Shown here in pieces: positions 1-5,193 of a DNA stretch of 21,633 bases (its first letter is position 1; every line of letters begins with the position of its first letter). The DNA comes from a virus. Where the stretch lies: positions 1 through 21,633 of the IMG/VR virus record IMGVR_UViG_3300046675_000322; one strand, given 5' to 3'. The notes beneath the pieces are model-generated. The model was not told the origin of the DNA and ran no database searches. It saw only the letters and a program-made list of their open reading frames with translations. A program made the translations under genes and the position numbers.

Positions 1-1
1 C

Positions 2-217
2 CTGACAGCGGAGGCCGGGTCTTACACCCGTGAGCGAGAACTTCACCGCCAGTTCGGCCGCCTTCGCGTTTTGGGGAAGAAGGAATGGTTCTACGCCAAC
101 GCGGCCATGAATCCCGGACTACGTGACGATATCGAGAAACTGATGACGCACATCGACAGTGTCATAGACCGTAATGGCGTGCCACCGGCTGGGTGGTTCA
201 CCAGGACGCTCCGATAG
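2..217 (+). CDS. GIY-YIG / T5orf172-like endonuclease, C-terminal part (cut by window edge)
   Basis: The frame is open from the first bases and ends in TAG at 215-217, giving 71 residues with no start codon of its own, so the gene begins outside the window. The residues contain the pattern YTRERELHRQF, then GKKEWFYA. This matches the end of the MUG113/T5orf172 branch of GIY-YIG nucleases, where a conserved Glu-x2-Leu-His-x2-Phe segment is followed by Gly-x-x-Glu-Trp-Phe. The GIY-YIG motif itself would lie upstream and cannot be seen. Such genes in phages are usually free-standing homing-type nucleases or small nicking enzymes. A promoter lies just after this gene, so it probably closes a separate transcription unit upstream of the packaging genes. 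The family assignment rests on a short motif and is moderate. Confidence 0.6.
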   Translation: MTAEAGSYTRERELHRQFGRLRVLGKKEWFYANAAMNPGLRDDIEKLMTHIDSVIDRNGVPPAGWFTRTLR

Positions 218-254
218 CCTGAAAAACTTCTTCCTTCCCGGATGCCAGTAGGGC

Positions 255-283
255 TTGACAAGCAAATGACGCCACTGTACGGT
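255..283 (+). promoter_or_regulatory. Sigma70-type promoter upstream of the packaging genes
   Basis: A perfect -35 box TTGACA lies at 255-260. A 17-base spacer follows, then TACGGT at 278-283, which fits the actinobacterial -10 consensus (TAnnnT). Transcription would begin near 290 and give a leader of about 50 bases before the small terminase start at 341. The stretch 218-340 holds no other convincing gene. Confidence 0.65.
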
Positions 284-340
284 ACCAACCAGGTGCAGGC
301 AGTCATGCCCAAAACCGAGTTTTAGCCTGGGGAGGCGTCC

Positions 341-1003
341 ATGTCCACCGAGCAACCCCCCGTCTCGGATGACGACAGCGGCCCCGCCGACGACGCCTCC
401 CCACACATCTCGCCTCTCCTCCCCGACCCCATCGACGCCCTCTTCCCCGCCAAGCGTCCCCTCACCCCGGAGTACGTGCCCGGCTCCCCCCGCATCGACT
501 GGGAACGCGACGCCGAAGCCGCGCGCCTGGCAGCCACCGGCCACACCTACCCGCAGATCTGCTTCAAGCTCGGGATCCTCAAGCGCGACGGCACCCCTGC
601 GGTCGGCAAGGCGGTGGAGGCGGTGCGCCGCGCACTGGGCGCCCAGTACCGCTTCACCTCGGACGAGATGCGGCACACCCAGCTCCAGAGCCTGGACGAG
701 CAGGAGTCCTTGCTGTGGCGGGAGCTGGAGGACAAGCAGATCCTGGTGCAGCAGGGCAAGGTCATCCACGACGACGACGGCCTCGCCATGGAGGACAAGC
801 GCCTCGCGCTGGAGATCCACGACCGCATCCTGAAGGTCAAGGAGCGGCGTGCGAAGCTGATGGGCCTGGACGCCACCACCCGGATTTCTGTGGAGGCCGA
901 CCAGATCGGCAGCGAGATCATCGGCCTGATCGGGATGATCAACGACGACACACCCATGAAGCCCTCGACTCCGGCCCTTCCGCCGGGCGAGAATGAGGCA
1001 TGA
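341..1003 (+). CDS. terS: Terminase small subunit (putative)
   Basis: The predicted protein has 220 residues; the ATG at 341 follows GGGGAGG (about 329-335). Small terminase subunits bind the packaging site on phage DNA and load the large subunit. Residues 1-50 are acidic and proline-rich, probably disordered. Residues about 57-100 (from RDAEAARLAATG through VEAVRRAL) read as a helix-turn-helix of the type seen in small terminases. Residues 110-175 are a charged helical stretch (LQSLDEQESLLWRELED), suitable for oligomerisation. Length is within the normal range for the family. Position supports the call: it directly follows a promoter and lies upstream of the large terminase, though about 1.7 kb away, which is unusual. 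The stop overlaps the next start (ATGA at 1000-1003). No single diagnostic motif exists for this family, so the call is mainly domain pattern plus context. Confidence 0.7.
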   Translation: MSTEQPPVSDDDSGPADDASPHISPLLPDPIDALFPAKRPLTPEYVPGSPRIDWERDAEAARLAATGHTYPQICFKLGILKRDGTPAVGKAVEAVRRALGAQYRFTSDEMRHTQLQSLDEQESLLWRELEDKQILVQQGKVIHDDDGLAMEDKRLALEIHDRILKVKERRAKLMGLDATTRISVEADQIGSEIIGLIGMINDDTPMKPSTPALPPGENEA

Positions 1004-1197
1004 CCTCTCCCTCCCTCGATGAGCCCGACTGCTGCGGCTCCGAACCGCCAGCCACCTGGGTCACCGCTGACGGCATCCCCGGACAGTACGGCGACTGCTG
1101 GTGCACCCTCTCCCCAGGGCATGACGGCCTATGCCTGTGCGGCCCATGTGCATCGCATTGCGGCGCACCCGGCTGGAACGCGGAGGCCTCCTCATGA
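1000..1197 (+). CDS. Small cysteine-rich protein, unknown function
   Basis: The predicted protein has 65 residues. Its start overlaps the small terminase stop by four bases (ATGA), which implies translational coupling. It has eight cysteines and several histidines, including a CC pair near residue 11 and the cluster DCWC...GLCLCGPCASHC, a pattern that suggests one or two bound zinc ions. It has no signal peptide or membrane segment. Small cysteine/histidine-rich proteins are common beside terminase genes in actinobacterial phages, but I do not know a function. Its stop again overlaps the next start. Confidence 0.6.
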   Translation: MTSPSLDEPDCCGSEPPATWVTADGIPGQYGDCWCTLSPGHDGLCLCGPCASHCGAPGWNAEASS

Positions 1198-1490
1198 CCG
1201 GCTGCATCCCCGGCTCCACGGACGAGCAGCTCCCTGCGCATATCCTGGACCTGCTGTCTCCGTACTCGCTTACATACCGGTCCACGGCATGCGAAGCGGC
1301 CGGTCAACTGGCCCGGCTCCATGGAGATCTGTACTTCCGGTCGCAGCACACCGACAAGCCTCTCCCCGACCCGTACCTTCTGGGGCAACTGAACTCCTGG
1401 CGGAAGACCATGCACAACCGTTGCCGCCTGACCAACAAGTTCACGGGCGTCCCCTGCGCATGCGCCTGCCATCACCCGGATGCCTCGTGA
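1194..1490 (+). CDS. Small conserved hypothetical with C-terminal Cys/His cluster
   Basis: The predicted protein has 98 residues. I chose the ATG at 1194 over the upstream in-frame ATG at 1131. The 1194 start has GGAGG at 1182-1186 and overlaps the preceding stop by four bases, whereas the 1131 start would lie inside the previous gene. The product is mostly hydrophilic, with a helical middle (ACEAAGQLARLHGDLYF) and ends in PCACACHH, a compact metal-binding-like cluster (C88, C90, C92, H93, H94). I do not recognise a named family. It belongs to the same coupled run as its neighbours. Confidence 0.6.
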   Translation: MTGCIPGSTDEQLPAHILDLLSPYSLTYRSTACEAAGQLARLHGDLYFRSQHTDKPLPDPYLLGQLNSWRKTMHNRCRLTNKFTGVPCACACHHPDAS

Positions 1491-1702
1491 GCAGCATCCG
1501 GCACACCCCCTGGCGCTACGGACCCACCCTGGTCTCCTACGTCTCCGCCGGACGCCTGTGGCACCGCGAATGCCCCTCCCAGCGCGTCTCAGGCCGCGTC
1601 GCCGAAGTCTGGAAGGACACCTGCGGCTGCCTGTACTGCTTGGGCTGCCACGTGGTGCAGACCGGCGAGAACTGCGGATCGGACGGAGGGGGAGACGCGT
1701 GA
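1487..1702 (+). CDS. Small zinc-finger-like protein, unknown function
   Basis: The predicted protein has 71 residues and starts at a GTG that overlaps the previous stop (GTGA, 1487-1490). The frame is longer upstream, but those codons run inside the preceding gene, and the overlap matches the pattern of the whole run. It begins with RHTPWRYGPTLVSYVSAGRLWH and has a cysteine cluster C-G-C-L-Y-C-L-G-C at residues 46-54 plus C29 and C63, consistent with a zinc knuckle. No clear ribosome binding site precedes it, so translation probably depends on coupling. No family is recognised. Confidence 0.5.
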   Translation: MSSIRHTPWRYGPTLVSYVSAGRLWHRECPSQRVSGRVAEVWKDTCGCLYCLGCHVVQTGENCGSDGGGDA

Positions 1703-1857
1703 GCACAGTGGGGAAAGACATGGTGCGCGGTCTGGTGGCCGGGGTGGTCGTTTTTCCGCTGGCCCGGTTCGGGGCGCACTGGGGTTTCGGTGATGCGGTG
1801 GGTGTCGGCGTATTCTGGGCTCTGATGGTCTTCATGATCGCGAGGATGATGCCATGA
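1699..1857 (+). CDS. Small membrane protein, unknown function
   Basis: The predicted protein has 52 residues from a GTG at 1699 that overlaps the previous stop. A strong purine-rich binding site (GGAGGGGGAG, 1685-1694) precedes it and supports this start over the longer frame. Two hydrophobic segments (about residues 9-23 and 31-49) suggest two membrane-spanning helices joined by a short loop with R23 and H27. No enzymatic motif is seen. It might be a membrane-acting accessory protein; the sequence gives nothing more specific. Confidence 0.5.
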   Translation: MSTVGKDMVRGLVAGVVVFPLARFGAHWGFGDAVGVGVFWALMVFMIARMMP

Positions 1858-1892
1858 ATGACATCTTTGATGACGGACCCGACTGCGAATAG
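1854..1892 (+). CDS. 12-residue micro-ORF, acidic
   Basis: ATG at 1854 overlaps the stop of the membrane protein gene by four bases, exactly like the four junctions before it, and is followed by 12 sense codons (MNDIFDDGPDCE) and TAG. The conserved overlap geometry is the only reason to call it. It may be a genuine micropeptide or only a means of carrying ribosomes to the next binding site, GGAGGAGG (1896-1903). Confidence 0.3.
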   Translation: MNDIFDDGPDCE

Positions 1893-1908
1893 GCCGGAGG
1901 AGGCCGAC

Positions 1909-1932
1909 ATGCGCAAAGACTACGTCTGGTAG
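1909..1932 (+). CDS. 7-residue micro-ORF before a terminator (candidate leader peptide)
   Basis: ATG at 1909 encodes MRKDYVW followed by TAG (1930-1932). It is preceded at ideal distance by GGAGGAGG (1896-1903), one of the strongest ribosome binding sites in the window, which is odd for a chance 7-codon frame. Only 12 bases separate its stop from the foot of the terminator hairpin at 1945, so a ribosome on the stop codon would touch the stem. That is the geometry of a translation-coupled attenuator. A role as a modified-peptide precursor is a more remote possibility. No function is proven. Confidence 0.4.
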   Translation: MRKDYVW

Positions 1933-1944
1933 ACACCACTATCA

Positions 1945-1974
1945 GAAAGGCCGCCTGGGCTCCGGGCGGCTTTT
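1945..1974 (+). terminator. Intrinsic terminator between the small-gene chain and the anti-defence genes
   Basis: The arms AAAGGCCGCC (1946-1955) and GGCGGCTTTT (1965-1974) pair over about ten positions, with one G-T wobble, around a 9-base loop, and the stem runs into TTTTCTGCTTTCT. This is a good rho-independent terminator. It lies inside what otherwise looks like a continuous packaging operon, so it probably lowers or conditions transcription of the large terminase and anti-defence genes. Confidence 0.7.
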
Positions 1975-1997
1975 CTGCTTTCTACATCTGGGGAGAC

Positions 1998-2174
1998 ATG
2001 GCAAACCGAACTTTCACCGTGACGTACTTGACCTCTTTGGGCGAGGTCTCCAAGGACGTCACCGCGCAGGACTTCCGGCATGAGCCCAACTTCACGATCT
2101 TCGCTGACGAAGAGGGGTTCGACGTCTTCTCCGTTCACAACGATTCGCTCCTTCTCGTGGACGGCGGAGCATGA
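1998..2174 (+). CDS. Small conserved hypothetical protein
   Basis: The predicted protein has 58 residues from ATG at 1998, preceded by GGGGAGA (1990-1996). The stop overlaps the Tad2 start (ATGA, 2171-2174). The sequence has alternating hydrophobic residues (RTFTVTYLTSLGEV, then FTIFADEEGFDVFSVHNDSLLLVDG). This suggests a small all-beta fold of about five strands that begins with the modified base or backbone-exposed hairpin typical of tiny phage proteins. It has no known motif. Because it is translationally coupled to two anti-defence-like genes, it is a candidate third accessory factor, but this is by association only. Confidence 0.6.
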   Translation: MANRTFTVTYLTSLGEVSKDVTAQDFRHEPNFTIFADEEGFDVFSVHNDSLLLVDGGA

Positions 2175-2401
2175 ATTTCGGAGATGCGCTCACAGTGCTG
2201 AAATCCGGAGGCCGTGTTTACCGGTCAAACTGGAACGGCCGCAACATGTGGCTGGAACTTCAGGTGCCGGACGAGGATTCCAGGATGACGCTTCCCTACA
2301 TCTACATCAAGACAGTGGATGACCACCTTGTCCCTTGGGTGGTTTCACACAGTGATGTCATGGGTGAGGACTGGAGAGCTTCGGACGTGTGGAATGGTTG
2401 A
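2171..2401 (+). CDS. tad2: Tad2 family (DUF2829) anti-Thoeris protein
   Basis: The predicted protein has 76 residues. The sequence follows the DUF2829 pattern from end to end: MNFGDALTVLKSG at the start, then VYRSNWNGRNMWLEL (family: W-N-G-x-x-M-x-L), then PYIYIKTVDDHLVPWV and SHSDVMGEDW at the C-terminus. Established knowledge: Tad2 proteins form small oligomers that bind and hide cyclic ADP-ribose-type second messengers made by Thoeris TIR proteins, and some homologues bind cyclic dinucleotides too, so that the host's abortive response is not triggered. This copy is compact but contains all core blocks. It overlaps the previous gene by four bases and the next by eight, so it is made as part of a three-gene coupled unit. 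The family call is strong; activity against a particular Thoeris type is inference. Confidence 0.85.
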   Translation: MNFGDALTVLKSGGRVYRSNWNGRNMWLELQVPDEDSRMTLPYIYIKTVDDHLVPWVVSHSDVMGEDWRASDVWNG

Positions 2402-2645
2402 CAACCCGATCCTGGCGCACTTCGTCTACGACCACCTGCCGCCACATCTACGGGACGTCTCCAAGCCGATCTGCATCCTGGCGAAGAAATACGCGGCCGA
2501 GCTTCCGCCCTGCGCCGAACTCTCCGCCGGGCTACGGCTTCTCCTTCAGGCGAAAGACGCGCTGGTCCGCGCTGCGGTCGAGAAGGCTGCCGCCGACCCG
2601 AAGATGAACGCCCCTGCTGCGAAGCACTGGGGCGGCGCCACATAG
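2394..2645 (+). CDS. Acb2/Tad1-type hairpin-domain protein (candidate anti-CBASS/anti-Thoeris sponge)
   Basis: The predicted protein has 83 residues. I chose ATG 2394 rather than the in-frame ATG at 2319, which would lie deep inside tad2. The body is two amphipathic helices: LRDVSKPICILAKKYAAELP (residues 19-38) and AELSAGLRLLLQAKDALVRA (41-60). They are preceded by HFVYDHLPPH. This resembles the common phage family with a final (R/A)ELSxALxxLxxAxxxxxxA helix, which is related to Acb2 and Tad1. Known members soak up cyclic oligonucleotides made by CBASS and, for Tad1, Thoeris signals. The tail after residue 65 is probably disordered. The family match is from pattern memory and is moderate; the neighbouring tad2 raises its likelihood. 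Alternatively it is a related small helical protein with a different ligand. Confidence 0.55.
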   Translation: MVDNPILAHFVYDHLPPHLRDVSKPICILAKKYAAELPPCAELSAGLRLLLQAKDALVRAAVEKAAADPKMNAPAAKHWGGAT

Positions 2646-2671
2646 TCACCACCTGACCTGGGGAGGCCAGC

Positions 2672-4210
2672 GTGAGCAACGAGCTGGCCGAATACGGTCT
2701 GGACCCCGAGCAGCTGGATATCGGGCAGCTGAAGAACCTGGTCGAGCGCCTCACCCGGATGGGCGACACCAAGCGCCTGAAAGAGGTGCTGTCGCTCACC
2801 AAATCCGCTGTGGACAAGAAGCAGGCGCTGGGCCGCCAGGAACGCTGGGCGGCAAGCCCTGCGGTATGGGCTCAGGAACGTCTGGGGCTCACCCCGTGGT
2901 CTAAGCAGCGCGAGATCATGGAGTCGGTGCGGGACCGGCGCAAGACCGCCGTGCGCTCCTGCCACTCCATCGGCAAGTCTTTCGTCGCCGCCATGATCGT
3001 GTGCTGGTGGTTGGACTCCTCGCTTCCCGGCGACGCTTTCGTGGTGACGACCGCTCCTACGGCTGCGCAGGTCCGGGCGATCCTCTGGCGGTATATCCGC
3101 CGGATGCACAAGGACGCCGGTCTTCCCGGCCGCACCAACCAGACCGAGTGGTTCATCGACGATGAGCTGGTGGCCTTCGGCCGCAAGCCCGCTGACGACA
3201 GCGAATCCTCTTTCGTCGGTATCCATGCACCTCGGGTGTTGTGTCTCATTGACGAGGCCTGCGGCGTGGCCGACAACCTGTGGATTGCCGCTGAGGCTAT
3301 TACGACGGGCCCCGAATGCCGCATCCTGGCCATCGGGAACCCCGACAACTCCGCCAGCCATTTCTTCACCGTTTCCCAGCCGGGCAGCGGATGGAGCACG
3401 CTGAAGGTCTCCGCATACGACTCCCCGAACTTCACGGGCGAGAAAGTCTCCGAACGCGCCGCTCTTTCCCTTATCTCCCCGGAATGGGTGGAGGACAAGA
3501 AGCTGGAGTGGGGCGAGGACAACCCACTCTACCGCTCCAAGGTTCTCGGGGAGTTCTCCGAGGACGCGGTCGATACCGTGGTGCGGGCTTCCGACGTGGC
3601 GGCCTGTCGGTTGGACTCCGAAATACTGTACAGCCCCGCTGACCTTTCCCCCGTGGAACTCGGCGTGGACGTCGGCGGCGGCCAGGACGAAACGGTGATC
3701 CGGGAACGGCGCGGAATGCTGGTCGGCCGGGAGTGGAAACTGCGCTCCGACCGGCCGGAGAAGATCGCCCCGCTGATCCTTCGCGCTATCCGGGAAACCG
3801 GCGCCACTGCGGTGAAGATCGACTCCATCGGTGTGGGATTCGGCGTGATCGGCGAACTCCGCAACGCTGCCTCCCGGCGTGAGCACAACGCGCAGATCAT
3901 CGGCATCAACGTCTCGAACACCCCGCTGGACAAGAAGAAGTTCGTCAACTTGCGGGCGGAACTGTGGTGGAACATCGGCCGCGAGATGTCTTCCTCGGGT
4001 GCCTGGGATCTGTCGAAGATGGAAAGCGCTGATGACACCTGCGCCCAGCTGCTGATGCCCCGGTGGGACCTGGATTCCAAGGGCCGTATCCGGGTGGAAC
4101 TGAAGGACGATATCCGTAAGCGCCTGAGCGGGAAGTCTCCGGACTCTGCCGACGCGTTGCTCTTGGCCTACGCAAGCGGCCTCCGTCCGAGGATAAGGAT
4201 TCTCCGATGA
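2672..4210 (+). CDS. terL: Terminase large subunit (ATPase and nuclease)
   Basis: The predicted protein has 512 residues from GTG at 2672, preceded by GGGGAGG (2660-2666). It is the motor that pumps DNA into the prohead and cuts the concatemer. Residues 1-55 form a charged helical N-terminus. The ATPase part has a Walker A-like loop, RSCHSIGKS (95-103), and a Walker B, VLCLIDEA (189-196), with D194-E195 as the metal and catalytic acids. It also has a coupling-type segment around RILAIGNPDN. The C-terminal RNase H-like nuclease shows the expected acidic residues: D333 in GVDVGGGQDE, D384 in KIDSIGVGFG, and D491/D494 in SPDSADALLLAYA. Length is typical. The stop overlaps the next gene (ATGA). 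Confidence 0.95.
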   Translation: MSNELAEYGLDPEQLDIGQLKNLVERLTRMGDTKRLKEVLSLTKSAVDKKQALGRQERWAASPAVWAQERLGLTPWSKQREIMESVRDRRKTAVRSCHSIGKSFVAAMIVCWWLDSSLPGDAFVVTTAPTAAQVRAILWRYIRRMHKDAGLPGRTNQTEWFIDDELVAFGRKPADDSESSFVGIHAPRVLCLIDEACGVADNLWIAAEAITTGPECRILAIGNPDNSASHFFTVSQPGSGWSTLKVSAYDSPNFTGEKVSERAALSLISPEWVEDKKLEWGEDNPLYRSKVLGEFSEDAVDTVVRASDVAACRLDSEILYSPADLSPVELGVDVGGGQDETVIRERRGMLVGREWKLRSDRPEKIAPLILRAIRETGATAVKIDSIGVGFGVIGELRNAASRREHNAQIIGINVSNTPLDKKKFVNLRAELWWNIGREMSSSGAWDLSKMESADDTCAQLLMPRWDLDSKGRIRVELKDDIRKRLSGKSPDSADALLLAYASGLRPRIRILR

Positions 4211-4422
4211 TCTTCGACCACGGCATCCGCGTTTTCGACGGCGTCACCAAGGCCAAGTTCAAGGCCATCATGGACGGCAACCCGAACTGCGCCGTCTGCC
4301 CGAACAACAAGGCTGTCGGGATGTGGATGAACCCACGGACGCAGCACATCATTCCCATGTGCCAGAACCACCTGACCGAATATTACGAGGATGACGAGAA
4401 CGCTGGTGACTTAGTCCAATGA
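4207..4422 (+). CDS. Small zinc-finger-like protein
   Basis: The predicted protein has 71 residues, with ATG overlapping the large terminase stop (4207-4210) and its own stop overlapping the next start (4419-4422). Cysteines C28 and C31 (NCAVCPNN), C52 and H55 (MCQNH) form a C-x2-C...C-x2-H zinc-binding pattern around a short beta region. Similar little zinc proteins follow large terminase genes in other actinobacterial phages, where their role is unknown. A role in nucleic-acid binding during packaging is possible but not shown. Confidence 0.65.
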   Translation: MIFDHGIRVFDGVTKAKFKAIMDGNPNCAVCPNNKAVGMWMNPRTQHIIPMCQNHLTEYYEDDENAGDLVQ

Positions 4423-4916
4423 GCGTGAAGCAGCCTCCTGTCTACGTGTACACCCTGATGGACACTCCTGGAGTGGTGGCCGCCAACACGTTCATCTCGT
4501 TCTTCAACCCTGCCAACTCGGGCAAGGTGATGTTCGCTATCCAGGGATCGGTCACCACATACTCCAGTGCGGCGGCGGGATCTGCTAACTCGATGGGCAC
4601 GTACCGGATTTCGGCTGCCAGTGGCGGCACACTGATTGCCGCCAGCACAGTGTACCGAGTGGCGAGTTTCTGGCCAGACCCAGGGACCGAAATACGTATC
4701 GGAAACCCGACTAATACCGTCTCGTCGCTCCCCTTGGCCGTGTTTCCTCCCGTCATCTCCTCAGGGGGCGGAGGCGACGCCGTGGCGAACATTTCCGCGC
4801 CGACCAACCCGGGTTCCCCGTTTTTCCCCGGCGAGGGGTTCATTTTCAAGACGCTGGGCGGGGACGTAGACCAGGTCTGGAACATCACGTTCATTTTCAG
4901 TGAAGCCAGTATCTGA
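4419..4916 (+). CDS. Beta-rich virion-type protein, unknown role
   Basis: The predicted protein has 165 residues, starting in an ATGA overlap. It is rich in Ser, Thr, Gly and Val, with alternating hydrophobic residues throughout and the ending VDQVWNITFIFSEASI. This looks like a beta-sandwich of the decoration or fibre-tip kind. Its general style and its Trp-x-hydrophobic final strand resemble the two tandem proteins at 10959 and 11483, but a real relationship needs a profile comparison. It sits between terminase and portal, so a capsid-associated role is likely. No signal peptide is seen. Confidence 0.6.
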   Translation: MSVKQPPVYVYTLMDTPGVVAANTFISFFNPANSGKVMFAIQGSVTTYSSAAAGSANSMGTYRISAASGGTLIAASTVYRVASFWPDPGTEIRIGNPTNTVSSLPLAVFPPVISSGGGGDAVANISAPTNPGSPFFPGEGFIFKTLGGDVDQVWNITFIFSEASI

Positions 4917-4934
4917 TGCAGGAGAGGAGGGCAT

Positions 4935-5168
4935 ATGAGTCCCAAAGCATTGATCGGACGGATCGACTGGTCCTCCGTAGGGCCCAACACACTTTCCTGG
5001 CTCCTGGCGCTGCTGTCCATCGGGCTGATCGCACTGGGGATCGGGCTGATTTTCGTGCCAGCGGGAATCATCGCCGCAGGCCTTGGCGGAGTCTGGCTCC
5101 AGTCCCGCCTTTTCACAGCGCCTGAACCCGAACCAGAAGAGCCAACGATGGACAACCGCCGTCGTTGA
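4935..5168 (+). CDS. Small two-helix membrane protein
   Basis: The predicted protein has 77 residues from ATG 4935 after GGAGAGGAGGG (4921-4931). Residues about 20-55 form two closely spaced hydrophobic segments (SWLLALLSIGLIALGIGLIF and GIIAAGLGGVWL), followed by a charged tail with PEPEPEEP. The predicted arrangement is a membrane hairpin with both ends on the same side. I do not recognise a family. Small membrane proteins occur before portal genes in actinobacterial phages, but no function is established. Confidence 0.65.
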   Translation: MSPKALIGRIDWSSVGPNTLSWLLALLSIGLIALGIGLIFVPAGIIAAGLGGVWLQSRLFTAPEPEPEEPTMDNRRR

Positions 5169-5193
5169 ACATCTGTAGCCAGGAGGAGACCGA

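Noticed and set aside
266-325. 19-codon frame between the promoter and the small terminase
   Set aside because: It starts before the predicted transcription start and has no ribosome binding site.
2319-2393. Upstream extension of the Acb2-like gene
   Set aside because: The ATG at 2319 lies deep inside tad2 without a binding site, and the extra residues do not look like the family; the ATG at 2394 fits the overlap pattern.
2546-3886. Long reverse-strand open frame (446 codons)
   Set aside because: It is the antisense shadow of the large terminase gene, created by high GC in third positions; its translation is Arg/His/Pro-rich with no domain.
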